DNA of 64,000 nt from Emmonsiellopsis sp. PD_33 (taxonomy: Eukaryota > Ascomycota > Eurotiomycetes > Onygenales > Ajellomycetaceae), in assembly GCA_032988165.1 (NCBI GenBank), contig JANTQF010000101.1, forward strand, positions 46,783 through 110,782, read 5' to 3'. The position numbers and the translations under genes were made by a program. A model generated the notes under the pieces. That model made no database searches, was not told the origin of the DNA, and worked only from the letters and a program-made list of their open reading frames with translations. Of the stretch, positions 55,306 through 64,000 are shown in pieces. Position 1 is the first letter of the stretch. Every line of letters starts with the position of its first letter.

Positions 55306-57055
55306 ATGGATGTCGCGGCGTTGGCGGCTGCTGAGGAGCTTCCTCTGAAAGCTGGTGTGGTCAAGGTGGTCGACGTTCCGCCGGAGGACGGCGTCGTATC
55401 GGCGCGCTCAGTTGCGGCGGAGGCGCCTGGGTTGGAGGGCGACGTGTCACAACCCGAATCCGCCTCAGATAATGCCCACTCAGAGGTTTCTGAGGGTTCT
55501 GAGGACGAGGATAACTGGGAAACGGAGTCGTTGTTTGAAGATGCGCTGCAGTTTATCCGGGATGACCAGTTACATGAAGGTAAGGAGCTTTCAGATTTAC
55601 CCCAGGATTTCAACAGAAGCTTACGAAAGGACTCCCCTAGTTCCCGGCGCATGCACACCGGAGGAAGCAGCAACATTCCGCAAGCGTCTTCATGCTATCG
55701 GCAAAGCTGCATTCGCTGAGGAGACGGTTGGACAGGGAACTGTCACCGCGAAGAAGCTCTGTACCGCGTTTGGGATAAACCCCCCCGCTTTCCTTGATGG
55801 AGCACCAGATAGTGCCTACCATGCATTACTCGTTATTGGGATTTCGCGCGAGTACTCGAAGCGGCTCAAGCTTCCAGAATACAATACTATTGACGACGCG
55901 GTTGAACTCTTGAAGAAGTCCAAGAATATCATCGTCTTAACTGGCGCAGGTGTAAGACACTCTAGGCTATATTTTGAAAGGGCGTATACTAATATAAATT
56001 TACTAGATATCGACTAGCCTCGGTATCCCCGACTTCCGTTCGAAAGACACTGGCCTGTATTCGAAGCTAGAGTACCTAGGTCTGAGTGACCCTCAGGAAG
56101 TTTTTGATATCCACCTTTTTCGAGAGGACCCCAGCATATTCTATTCCATCGCAAAGGATATCCTGCCTACGGAGAAGAAATTCTCCCCCACACATGCGTT
56201 TATCCGCCTTCTCCAGGATAAGGGGAAGCTACTCACCAACTTCACCCAAAATATCGATAATCTCGAGGCAAATGCCGGGATCCTGCCTGAAAAAATGATT
56301 CAGTGCCATGGCTCCTTTGCGACTGCAAGTTGTATGAAATGCAAATACCAGGTTCCAGGCGAGCAAATCTTCGATAGCGTTCGCAAGGGTGAGGCCCCTG
56401 AATGTACTGCTTGTAAAGAGCAACTTCGGGTTAGGCCTCAGGGGATGAAGAGAAAGCGTAGCGGGGAGGGACTTCACAAGAAGGATCGCAAACGACATGA
56501 TTTTGATGAGAGCTCTGAGGATGATGACTATGATATTCCCACACCTGGTGTGATGAAGGTATGTTGCCAACATTCCTGACGCCCTGACTTTCATCCCCGC
56601 TAATCATGAATTAAATAGCCGGATATCACTTTCTTCGGCGAAGATCTTCCTGACGCGTTCTCGGACCGCTTGATTAAGCACGATCGTGAGCGTGCAGATC
56701 TAGTCATCGTCATAGGAACATCACTTAAAGTTGCACCCGTTGCTGAAGTCCCAGGCATTTTGCCTCGTGAGGTCCCCCAGCTCCTCATTTCACGAGACGT
56801 ATGTATCCCTTAATATAGCCCGCAAACCCTACCCGCGTTTCTTAGAAACCTTTATCTGATGAATCCTCACAGCCTGTATTACACATTGACTTCGACATCG
56901 ACTTGCTGGGAGACTGCGACGTCGTAGTATCAGAACTCTGCCGTCGTGCCGGCTGGGAGTTGAAGCATGATATGATACCCAATGATCAAAAGGTCGACGT
57001 TTCGCTCAATGACGGTTATGCCTCACGATATCGATTTACGGTTATTAACCCATAG
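55306..57055 (+). CDS. HST1: NAD-dependent deacetylase of the Sir2/Hst1 class
   Basis: Exons 55306-55579, 55641-55951, 56007-56558, 56619-56798 and 56873-57055 (introns 61, 55, 60 and 74 nt) encode 499 residues. An acidic N-terminus (EGSEDEDNWETESLFEDAL) and a Sir2-type helical region (SREYSKRLKLPEYNTIDDA) lead to the catalytic core: [20 protein letters not shown] (NAD loop), FTQNIDNLEANAGI, QCHGSFATASC with the catalytic His, zinc ligands CMKC and CTAC, KPDITFFGEDLP, VIVIGTSLKVAPVAEVP and HIDFDIDLLGDCDVVV. This is the yeast Sir2/Hst1 group rather than Hst2/Hst3/Hst4. It probably deacetylates histones in silent chromatin or as a corepressor. A 30-residue KRKRSGEG...DDYDIP insertion lies between zinc module and KPDITFFGE. 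The start is uncertain: an upstream ATG at 55156 is in frame. A shorter 37-nt first intron is possible on paper but unlikely. Confidence 0.92.
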
Positions 57056-58112
57056 ACTGATTTTGCCCCTGATACTTTTCATTGTTATTTTTCGCATCTA
57101 TTGCAGAGGCGTTTTTACCCACTCAAGACATAAACCCCCTTTTTTTCTTTTTTCAATTTCCTCAACTGCTTGCCAATAATAGATTTCCCATCGATGTCAA
57201 GACTCTATCTCTCCATTTCTACTTACCGCACCCCCTTATTTTTCCTTTTCTTGTTGTGCACTCGCTACCATCATAGACATTTCCTCTGTACACTACCCCT
57301 CTACATCACATCGTGCCTTGTGGTGTCCTTTCCTTGGCTTTTACTTTTGTTCGCCCAACTTCACTTTTCTTTTCTTCCTCAGGAAATCTGGCTGCCGGCT
57401 AGCTTATTGTTTCATTCTGCTCTGGATCCACTGGGCTGTTTATTGCGTGCTTGCATGGGAGGATTTTATGGGTTGATTAATCGGCTCCTCGACGGACATC
57501 GATGGAATAGGTTTGGTTCGGTTTGTTTTTAGTTATTTGAACACAGACAGAAAGAATTGAGAGTTTTACTTGCATTCCTTTGCTTCTATCTGTTCCAGCA
57601 TTCGATTCTAATATGTTCCGGAATGGTGTAACACCTCAGAATATCCTGCCCTTCAAAGTATATCCAATTATTGACAGTCTTCTAATGACAGTTCTCTCAT
57701 TGTCATGGCGCGACCGTATGGTATGGCCCCTTTTGCCCATGTTGCGGTGTTCTTTCCTAAAGGAGGAGCACAGGAAGTCCCCACCCTGATTCTTGGGAGA
57801 GAATTTAAGCTTGTTTAGACCACACCCCGGGGTGGGTCCCCTTTGGGACATTCTGTGATGTCATAATTTACTTGCAGTGGACTCTTGCCTGGCTTGAGAA
57901 GGATTCTCAAGTACTATGTAGGGAATAATCTTGAAAATGAATATCGTCTTCTTTTGTGTTGAGACCTTTGGAGATATCAGTATTTATCTAGACAGGTGGC
58001 ACTAGTGGCTCTTAAAATTATAACAAGGCATATATAGCATCTGGGTCTATATCTAGATATCTAAAACCGTCCCATCCAAAAAAATTATCGTTAAACATTA
58101 CTCCACGTATTA
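57056..58112. other. Convergent intergenic region sirtuin / DUF3112-like gene
   Basis: 1.06 kb. The left half is very pyrimidine-rich, which keeps frames open (for example 57170-57532 plus, leucine/phenylalanine-rich), but none looks like a protein. It is probably 3' flank only. Confidence 0.45.
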
Positions 58113-60102
58113 TTAGACATCCTTCACTTGCATCACCCCCTCCACATCCTTGCCAATAAGTTCCACCTCGTCCCTCTCTCGGTGTCTCCTTTCTTCCTTC
58201 TTTCTCTTCTTATCAACTTTCTTCATCGCTTCCTTCGTCAACTCCTGCCGAAACATCCTCTCTACAACATCATTCTTCCTCGATTTCCGATCCCCATACC
58301 AAATCAAAATTCCTGCCGTAATATTACATGTAATCGAACAACACAGGATCACCGTCGTGAGCGCAAAGGGTCGAACTTTATAATAGATCCCCCAGGTACA
58401 CGCGCCCAGCGCGATCTGGAATAGAGAATGGAAATCCAAAAGCACGACGACGGCAACGAGTAAGCGGAGGGGGAACGCGTAGTGGGTAGTTGTTTCGTGG
58501 GGTTTGTAGAAAGTGTGCGATTTGGAGAACTTCTTTTGGTGGTGTTCTAGTTTCTTTTGTTGGGCTGGAGTGAGGACGGAGAATTCGTCGTTTGCGTCGT
58601 CGATATTGCTAGCTGTGTCCGTGGCAGACTTTTCGATGTCGATGTCCGCATCCTTCTCTTTACGGATGACGTCCTGTGACAACCTGGGGAGATCATTTTT
58701 GTTTTGTAATTTCGGCAGGGCTTTTTCGCGCCGTAGTCGCCAGGTTAGATGATGGTAATGTGCGATGAAGATCATGTGGTATGTGTCTATTGCGCGGAAT
58801 GGCGCGAGGCCATCTCCTACTATGGCGAATAGGGCGACGAGGACGTTGTCGATTACATTGATGATATACAGTTGGCGGCCACCAACATTAATCCAGCCTG
58901 GAACGGTTGTTTGTATCAGCCAGGGTTCTTTTTAGTAGATCATTTCAGCAAGCAATAAGAAGGCATCACATACCTATAAGGAACAAAACCCAAGCTAATC
59001 CAAAAAGTGTAATGAGTGTGGCATACAGAGTAACAAGGAACCCAAGAGCTGAAAGTGAAATCAATTAGCAAATGGTTTTCATCCTTAAATACTAGTCATT
59101 AGCAAGAATGTCTGCTTACGTTTCCTAACATATTGTCCAAAACCCTTCATAGAGCGCTTGAATTTAGATCTCCGCGAATGTAGCATATGCCTAACGTGGT
59201 CATTAAGCTCCCGCAAGTCTGATTCGCTCCAATCCGTAAGCTCCACCCCATCAGGCAGGACAGCAAAGCATGGCCCTTCCAATCGCGAGCTCCGCATTCG
59301 AGGAAGTTCCGGCCTAGATGTATCGCTGACTTTTTGCTCTTCATCACTACTTTGTGTATCCTCTTCTGAGCTCTCCTCGGGACGGGTCAGGGTGTATGTG
59401 GGTCTTCGGTTGAAGAATGGGCCCAGATCGGGGACGAAAAGGGAATTCTGGACGTTTGTGAGAGTGGTTAGGGTCGATATTTCCGGATCTACAGCAGTAA
59501 AGCACAGTTAATTCTATGGTCCTTTCCAAAAAGAGTAAAACTGTTCACTCACCAACAACATCCAGTAAATTGACGAGCTCCGTTTCATACTCGTTCGCTT
59601 GCCTATCTGCTATCGCACCGACTTCGGGGCCATTTACGGTAGAGACACGCTTCAAACCCAGTGATGACATGGCTGTTGCGCTCGCTCTCCGCAATCTTCC
59701 CATATTTGGCCGCAGGTATTGACCACCGCTTGGCGTGTTGCTACCATGCGATGGTTCCTCTGATACTGGGGACATCGGCATGTCCCTTGTTGCAGCCCTA
59801 TAAATATTAACATTTTCTCCGTCCAGAAGATGCTGTGGCCTCTGAGGTTCTGAGCTGCTTCGACGGCGGTTGGTAATCTGCTCCTCATTGTGTTGGGGTC
59901 CCCGCGAGTCGCCATGCTGCGGGTTGGGCTGAACCATCACTGGTTGCGGCGAGGGTACGCGTAATACCCTTATACTGGGTCTCCGCGATCGTAAAGGTAA
60001 CGACGCATTTCGGGGTCGATTTGAGGATCCAGCCGCTGCTGGGGAGGGAACGGATATCTCCTCTCCGGGAGGAGGGTCATTCGAGGGCTCAATGGGGTCC
60101 AT
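58113..60102 (-). CDS. Multi-pass membrane protein, DUF3112-like, function unknown
   Basis: Exons 60102-59553, 59488-59120, 59048-58974 and 58897-58113 (introns 64, 71 and 76 nt) encode 592 residues. The first ~290 residues are polar and proline/serine/arginine-rich (SLPLRSRRPSIRVLRVPSPQ, GRLRRASATAMSSLGLKR) and likely cytosolic and phosphorylated. Membrane spans follow: LGFLVTLYATLITLFGLAWV (~308-328), NVIDNVLVALFAIVGDGLAP (~341-361), LRLLVAVVVLLDFHSLFQIA and a span through ACTWGIYY (~475-505), and TVILCCSITCNITAGILIWY (~515-535). Between spans 2 and 3 is a conserved-looking YHMIFIAHYHHLTWRLRREK. The C-terminus is highly basic (KKVDKKRKKEERRHRERDEVE). The architecture agrees with fungal integral membrane proteins annotated only by a domain of unknown function (DUF3112, from memory). 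No transport or enzymatic motif is seen. Confidence 0.8.
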
Positions 60103-61912
60103 GGTAATAGCGAGTGGGCCGTGATAGCTGTCTGCACGGGTATATCAGCGTATCCACAAGACAGAGCCATCGAAACACACGATGGGGATGCATTGTTCAG
60201 CGACGATGATATACAAATATTGGGAGGAACTTGATTTCTTCGCCAGGGGGGAGGATTACTAACATGAGTCAGCATACGTCATGCTGCGTCCGGCTCGCGC
60301 TAACTCGGGCCTAGCCAATCCCGAGTCCCGCCTCCCGACCCGATTTTGCTCCTAACGCCGGACGACATCAACATCAATGATCAACCACACGCTTGGACGG
60401 GAAAATTTCTTACAATATCGCCACAGTCACGGGAAATTTTGTTTGTAAGGAATTACCTAACTCCCAGCCTGATGACACTGAAGCTGACCTGGCTCTTATC
60501 AGAAGAGATCACTCGCACGCCCACCGCCTGAAGGCCAACAGTGAGAGAACAGCGCCCAGCATCACGCCTCGCAGCAGATCGCCTACCGAGTGCTTGTTAG
60601 ATGCAACATAGCTCCTGTCCTATGTCGACTCGCTGGTTCCTGGCAGTGTAGTAACTCAACAACCAAGTGGCTTGTTGGGCTGATAATGGTGAACGAGACG
60701 TTACATTTGAGTTGTCGAAGCCCCGAAGAATCATTCGACCCAACCAGTGCCTTGCTAAATACAGACTCTTGGCGGATGTAGATAGAGCCTCAAGGCACAA
60801 ATGCACGAGCATAACCCCATGCATCTAAATTGAGATCGCAGCTTTATAGCTCCAGGCATTTTTATTCAAGGATTCCTTGAATAATGAAGTCTATTTTAAC
60901 TCAAATGACTTTTAGGCTGACAAAAAGGGGCTCTTTCGTTTTGACTCGATCGAATCAAGGGGAGTTAAAACAGCCAACAGCTAACAGCCAACATCAACTT
61001 CTACCCCGTGGCTACGGGGCATTCTCCTGCCAGTACACGACGTATCTTTGTCCTGCTATCAGCCCATTGGAACCCGTGGCTTAGCTGGTATCTATGTACC
61101 TTCCGCTGCTATTATACGTGTTCTCGTTCTTACGTGTTAAGAACTTCTATATTTATGCCCAGCGCTGGTGCGTTGACAGCACTATTGGCATCAAATTAAG
61201 TCAAGCTTTTTGCGGCTCAATTCCTCTGCTTGTTTGGCGGATGAGCAGGGTATCCTTTGGACACGAAGTGACCTTCTCCACCGTTGTTTGGCATGCATTT
61301 GTCACACGCCCAAGGCCTAATGGGTCGCCAAAAATTAGGGAAACGAAAAGGCATCCCCCACCTTATAGGTGCTTCATGTTATGAAACTCGGCCTACCCTC
61401 AGCCATTGTTTGCCACGTTTTACCACCTGCCTGGCTCTCCGCGATCCTGTTTATCCCCAAGTGCCACGATGCTGTCGGGCTGTACCCAGGACGGTTCTGC
61501 CCTGATTTGCACCTCCTACTCCTCAGTACGCTGCAAAGGAAGAAGCACAATTTGCTTTTAGTGGCTCAGTAAGGCTTAGGTATAAGCGAATACCGCCTGT
61601 TCCGTCTATATCCTTCGAGGCAACCGCAGCCTCGTTGATTCTTTAACTATTTCCAGCCTAGCAGTCGGTCTCTCCGTGTATCCAAATACAATATCAAATG
61701 TGGCCCCAATGCTTGATCGACTTGACACCATATCAAGCTCTACACCGCCATAAAGGCACTATGGAAATATTCGTAGGGTTAATACTTAATAGCAGCAATT
61801 TCGCCCTCGGTCAAACTCTAGGTGTTTACATATCCTCCAAACTCGCACCCTAATACTTTCATCCTCCTTTACATAACTCAACGATAACCTCACAAACTCC
61901 CGAAATATCACC
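60103..61912. other. 1.8-kb divergent spacer at the start of the accessory patch
   Basis: No gene is recognisable. A 19-bp palindrome (ATTCAAGGA-T-TCCTTGAAT) lies at 60864-60882. Short frames appear on both strands without domain content. The region separates the conserved gene run from the less conserved 61.9-64 kb genes. Confidence 0.45.
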
Positions 61913-62690
61913 ATGGCAAACTTGGACATGTTGGGCTCCGTCGCCTCCTTCTTCACTCTCATCCAGTACACAACTGGAGTTGCCGACGCCCAGGACGAAA
62001 TCCGTATCCACCATGATATAATCGAAGGCGCCGCCACTTGCCTTTCCAGAGTTAGAGCCGACCTCCAAAGGCTTGGGGATTCCCTTCCAGATAGCCGGAG
62101 AAGCGAGTATCAAGCCGATATTGAGCGCGCGGGTGAAGCACTGAAAAAAGCGAGGCGCGTACTTGGAACCATTGACGCGAACACGGGGATTACCAGAAGA
62201 GGAATAAGGGGTGTTCGGTGGGTCCTCAAGGATAGGGCGGCAACACAGGTGTGCCAAGCTTTGGTCAATCAATGCCATAGCACGCTACTAGCAATAAGGA
62301 TGCAGTTGGCTCTTCAGGGACATAAAAGGACGTGGAGCGCAGACCATTTTTCGGTGGGGCCAAGAATGCTCTCTTATCCACGCATTGGATCATTCGGAGA
62401 TTCCACCGATACACATCCCAGATTTGGTTCAATAGAGAGTAAGCCAGCAGTCGGTTTTAGTGTGATATCTTCGTTTTTGTCATTTCGGGAGCTGACATAC
62501 TGGGCGTGTATTAGACGGCTATTCTAATAGCAACCCATACGCATACCCACATCATCAGCAGGAACTACTCGATATGGCTCCACTCGTCTGCAAAGCTTCC
62601 CCTTTAGTTTCGCCTCGAAATACGAAAAGGAATAATACAGGTCTATGGTTATTAGAGAAGAGCCGGGAAGACAGTTTCAGGAGAAATTAG
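61913..62690 (+). CDS. Fungal STAND-type N-terminal-domain protein (stand-alone)
   Basis: Exons 61913-62438 and 62515-62690, joined across a 76-nt intron (GTAAGC donor, ATTAG acceptor), encode 233 residues. The first ~140 residues are a helical domain: MLGSVASFFTLIQYTTGVAD, DEIRIHHDIIEGAATCLSRV, RADLQRLGD, GVRWVLKDRAATQVCQAL and NQCHSTLLAIRMQLAL. This pattern (I-Q-Y-x-x-x-V-x-D-A, RWVLKD) is the one I associate with N-terminal effector/adaptor domains of fungal NLR-like STAND proteins. No NACHT, NB-ARC, ankyrin or WD region follows; the rest is a short polar tail with a SNSNPYAYPHHQQ patch. Without splicing the frame stops after about 30 unrelated hydrophobic residues. It may be an orphan domain that signals to or dampens a full-length STAND protein elsewhere. 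Family naming is from memory. Confidence 0.65.
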
Positions 62691-63057
62691 GCGGAAATAT
62701 TACCCCTTCCCCGCCCAACAGCCCCCCTTTCTGACAACACTCCTCCGACTCCAAACCCGGATACACCTGGGGATTGGATTTTCATTATTTATTCGCCGCC
62801 ACGAATTTCCTTTCGCCTTATAAAAATTGTTTTCTACCGCAAGCCCATCTATTTCAGTTTCATCTAATCTTATGTTGTATTTTATTCTGGGCCAGGCTGC
62901 CACAAGGCTGATACTAAGGATGCCTAGGGAGTTTATAATACACGAATATCTCATTGTAATACGCCCGCGCGAAAGAGAAAAAAGAAATGAACTCTGTTCA
63001 TATAGCCTTAATAGGGTGAATCCAGAGGAAACTCCAAACCTACTTCTAACTCGACGA
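62691..63057. other. Convergent intergenic region, accessory genes
   Basis: 367 bp between two 3' ends. I see nothing beyond short frames. Confidence 0.4.
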
Positions 63058-63869
63058 CTAATTGTCGTAAGTCGCCTCCAAGACTTCTTCACCGTTCCTC
63101 ATCACCCTTGGAAACATCATATCCCCCCCTCCATCCCAAACAAAAATCCACTCGGAAGGATGTCTCTCTCGCATATCCCTAATTGTCCTTCCCATGTTAC
63201 ATAGCCTTATGAGGTTCTCGTTCCGCCGCTCGTCCGCCGAATCTTTTGCATATTTTGCTAGGGCACTCGAAAGGTGTTCGGCAACCTCGCGATCTAGTTT
63301 GCTTCCCAATACGTTTCAGCAACAGATTCCAACGATATCCATATGACAGATGGCCTGAGATCCCAAGTTGCATAAAGAGACGGGTAGACTCTACCTCTCG
63401 TTCCCCCACTATAAATAACCTTCTCAATAATCCTCCTTGCAATATATGCAGCGATCAGAGTCCCACTATTATCACGCTGCGTGTGATAAAAAGTTATCGC
63501 GTGCTGGTCAATACGTAGCCTAAACGCCCTGATCTCATCACGTACCGCCCTGTCTTCTGGTGGCTGCTCGTAAGGGATAGCCCCCAAAGCTGTCGAGTAG
63601 CGGCGGTCCTGCTGTCGTCGCCGCTGCGCTGATTGTGCGCCGGCAGTGCCTCGTCGTGATGGTGCTTTCGATCCCGCTTGGGATGGAACTCTCGATTGTG
63701 ATCTTGTCCCCGCATGGGATGGGGGCCTCGTCCCACGTCTTCCCCCGGCTGTCCCTGGTGGGGGTCCTCGTCGAGACTGGGCATTTGTCCCTGGCCGCGA
63801 TCGTGAAGTTTGCAAAGGGATATTTGCCGGTTGGCTCTCTTCTTGGACCTTACTGGACGCGCACCCCAT
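63058..63869 (-). CDS. Putative dually acylated (MGC) protein of unknown function
   Basis: Exons 63869-63395 and 63293-63058 (101-nt intron, GTAGAG donor, ACTAG acceptor) encode 236 residues. It starts MGCASSK: G2 and C3 fit N-myristoylation plus palmitoylation, which would tether it to the plasma membrane. Residues ~20-90 are a basic, disordered region with loose repeats of the type SR-x-PS-x-AG (RPPSHAGTRSQSRVPSQAGS). The C-terminal ~140 residues look folded: AVRDEIRAFRLRIDQHAITF, SGTLIAAYIARRIIEKVI, EVAEHLSSALAKYAKDSADE and HPSEWIFVWDGG. I do not recognise the domain. Without splicing the first frame ends at 63294. An ATG nine bases upstream (63878) would add M-P-N and remove the acylation site. 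Its start lies only about 33 bp from the truncated oxidoreductase fragment, leaving almost no promoter of its own. Confidence 0.6.
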
Positions 63870-63889
63870 GTTTGGCATGCTAGGGGAGA

Positions 63890-63900
63890 GGGGGGGGGGG
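63890..63900. repeat. 11-G homopolymer at a gene break
   Basis: Eleven consecutive G followed by CCC sits exactly where the oxidoreductase homology stops and 21 bp before the ATG of the MGC protein. It may be a rearrangement scar, a slippage site or an assembly/base-calling artefact. Confidence 0.6.
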
Positions 63901-63901
63901 C

Positions 63902-64000
63902 CCAGATGTAGTCGGTCGAGTCGCCCTCGAGGCTGTAACCGAGCTGGTCACGCACCCATGAATGTGCACCGTCACAGCCAACCATGAAGCGGGCCTTGAC
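63902..64000 (-). pseudogene. Truncated fragment of an FAD-dependent phenol-2-monooxygenase-like enzyme
   Basis: On the minus strand, from the window edge, 33 codons read VKARFMVGCDGAHSWVRDQL and then GYSLEGDSTDYIW. The G-C-D-G-A-H-S-x-V-R segment is the DG motif of class A FAD monooxygenases, and the whole matches phenol-2-monooxygenase-like proteins. Homology ends at the Trp codon (63904-63902), directly at the 11-G run. No splice donor follows, and the frame then reads proline codons and unrelated sequence. The 5' part of the gene must lie beyond position 64000. It is called a pseudogene because no continuation is present downstream in the window; an assembly error is the main alternative. 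Confidence 0.7.

Noticed and set aside
55580..55616. A 37-nt first intron in the sirtuin gene (acceptor TTTCAACAG)
   Set aside because: Too short for the spliceosome in filamentous fungi. The acceptor at 55640 gives a 61-nt intron in the same frame and a protein junction closer to the family.
57170..57532. Hydrophobic 120-residue frame downstream of the sirtuin
   Set aside because: It arises from a pyrimidine-rich 3' flank (Leu/Phe/Ser codons) and has no homolog-like pattern.

Overview
This 64 kb window is nuclear DNA of a filamentous ascomycete. The evidence is direct: genes are close together (27 confident protein genes plus a truncated fragment, about one per 2.4 kb), most are split by short introns (about 50-140 nt) with GT...(G)CTAAC...YAG signals, and the proteins are fungal forms of eukaryotic housekeeping genes. 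The style of the proteins (COT1-type NDR kinase, TIM54, NAR1, fungal PI-PLC, DUF3112-type membrane protein) suggests Eurotiomycetes, probably Onygenales. That placement is an inference from recognition, not from a search.

Layout, left to right. 0-1.6 kb is a GC-rich stretch with no gene I can defend. 1.6-6.2 kb carries a U1-type zinc-finger spliceosomal protein (-), a small TA-flanked inverted-repeat element that looks like a Tc1/mariner MITE, tubulin cofactor E (-) and SF3A2/Prp11 (+). 7-15 kb has the NDR kinase COT1/CBK1 (-) divergent from TIM54 (+), then the NatA auxiliary subunit NAA15 (-). 16.7-21.7 kb has a bacterial-type PI-PLC (+), mitochondrial ribosomal protein uL10m (-), TRP4 (+) and RPB12 (-). 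22.6-24.5 kb is a serine-rich orphan protein. 25.4-34.3 kb has NAR1 (-), a microbial-type PARG-like protein (+), a zincless Fpg/Nei-family DNA glycosylase (-), MIX23 (+) and the branched-chain 2-oxoacid dehydrogenase E2 (+). 35.7-36.5 kb is gluconokinase (-), followed by a 4.5 kb gap without a confident gene. 41-49.3 kb has the convergent pair VPS26 (+) and MON2 (-). 49.8-57 kb has MMS2, an LYR-family protein, GIR2, ACL4 and a Sir2/Hst1-type sirtuin. 58.1-60.1 kb is a DUF3112-like membrane protein. 60-64 kb is different: a STAND-type N-terminal-domain protein, a putative dually acylated MGC-type protein, and a fragment of an FAD-dependent phenol-hydroxylase-like enzyme cut off at an 11-G run.

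The core genes do not form one pathway. They cover splicing (U1 zinc finger, SF3A2), cytoskeleton and polarity (cofactor E, COT1), mitochondria (TIM54, uL10m, MIX23, BCKDH E2, the LYR protein), Fe-S assembly (NAR1), tryptophan synthesis, transcription and chromatin (RPB12, sirtuin), DNA damage (MMS2, DNA glycosylase, PARG-like hydrolase), translation and ribosome assembly (GIR2, ACL4, NAA15) and endosomal retrieval (VPS26 with MON2). No tRNA, rRNA, CRISPR array or secondary-metabolite cluster is visible. Exon boundaries were set by hand from reading frame, splice signals and protein continuity. The least expected material is the right-hand accessory patch, the MITE-like element, a 680-nt VPS26 intron, a GC-AG intron in MMS2 and the gene-poor 36.5-41 kb block.
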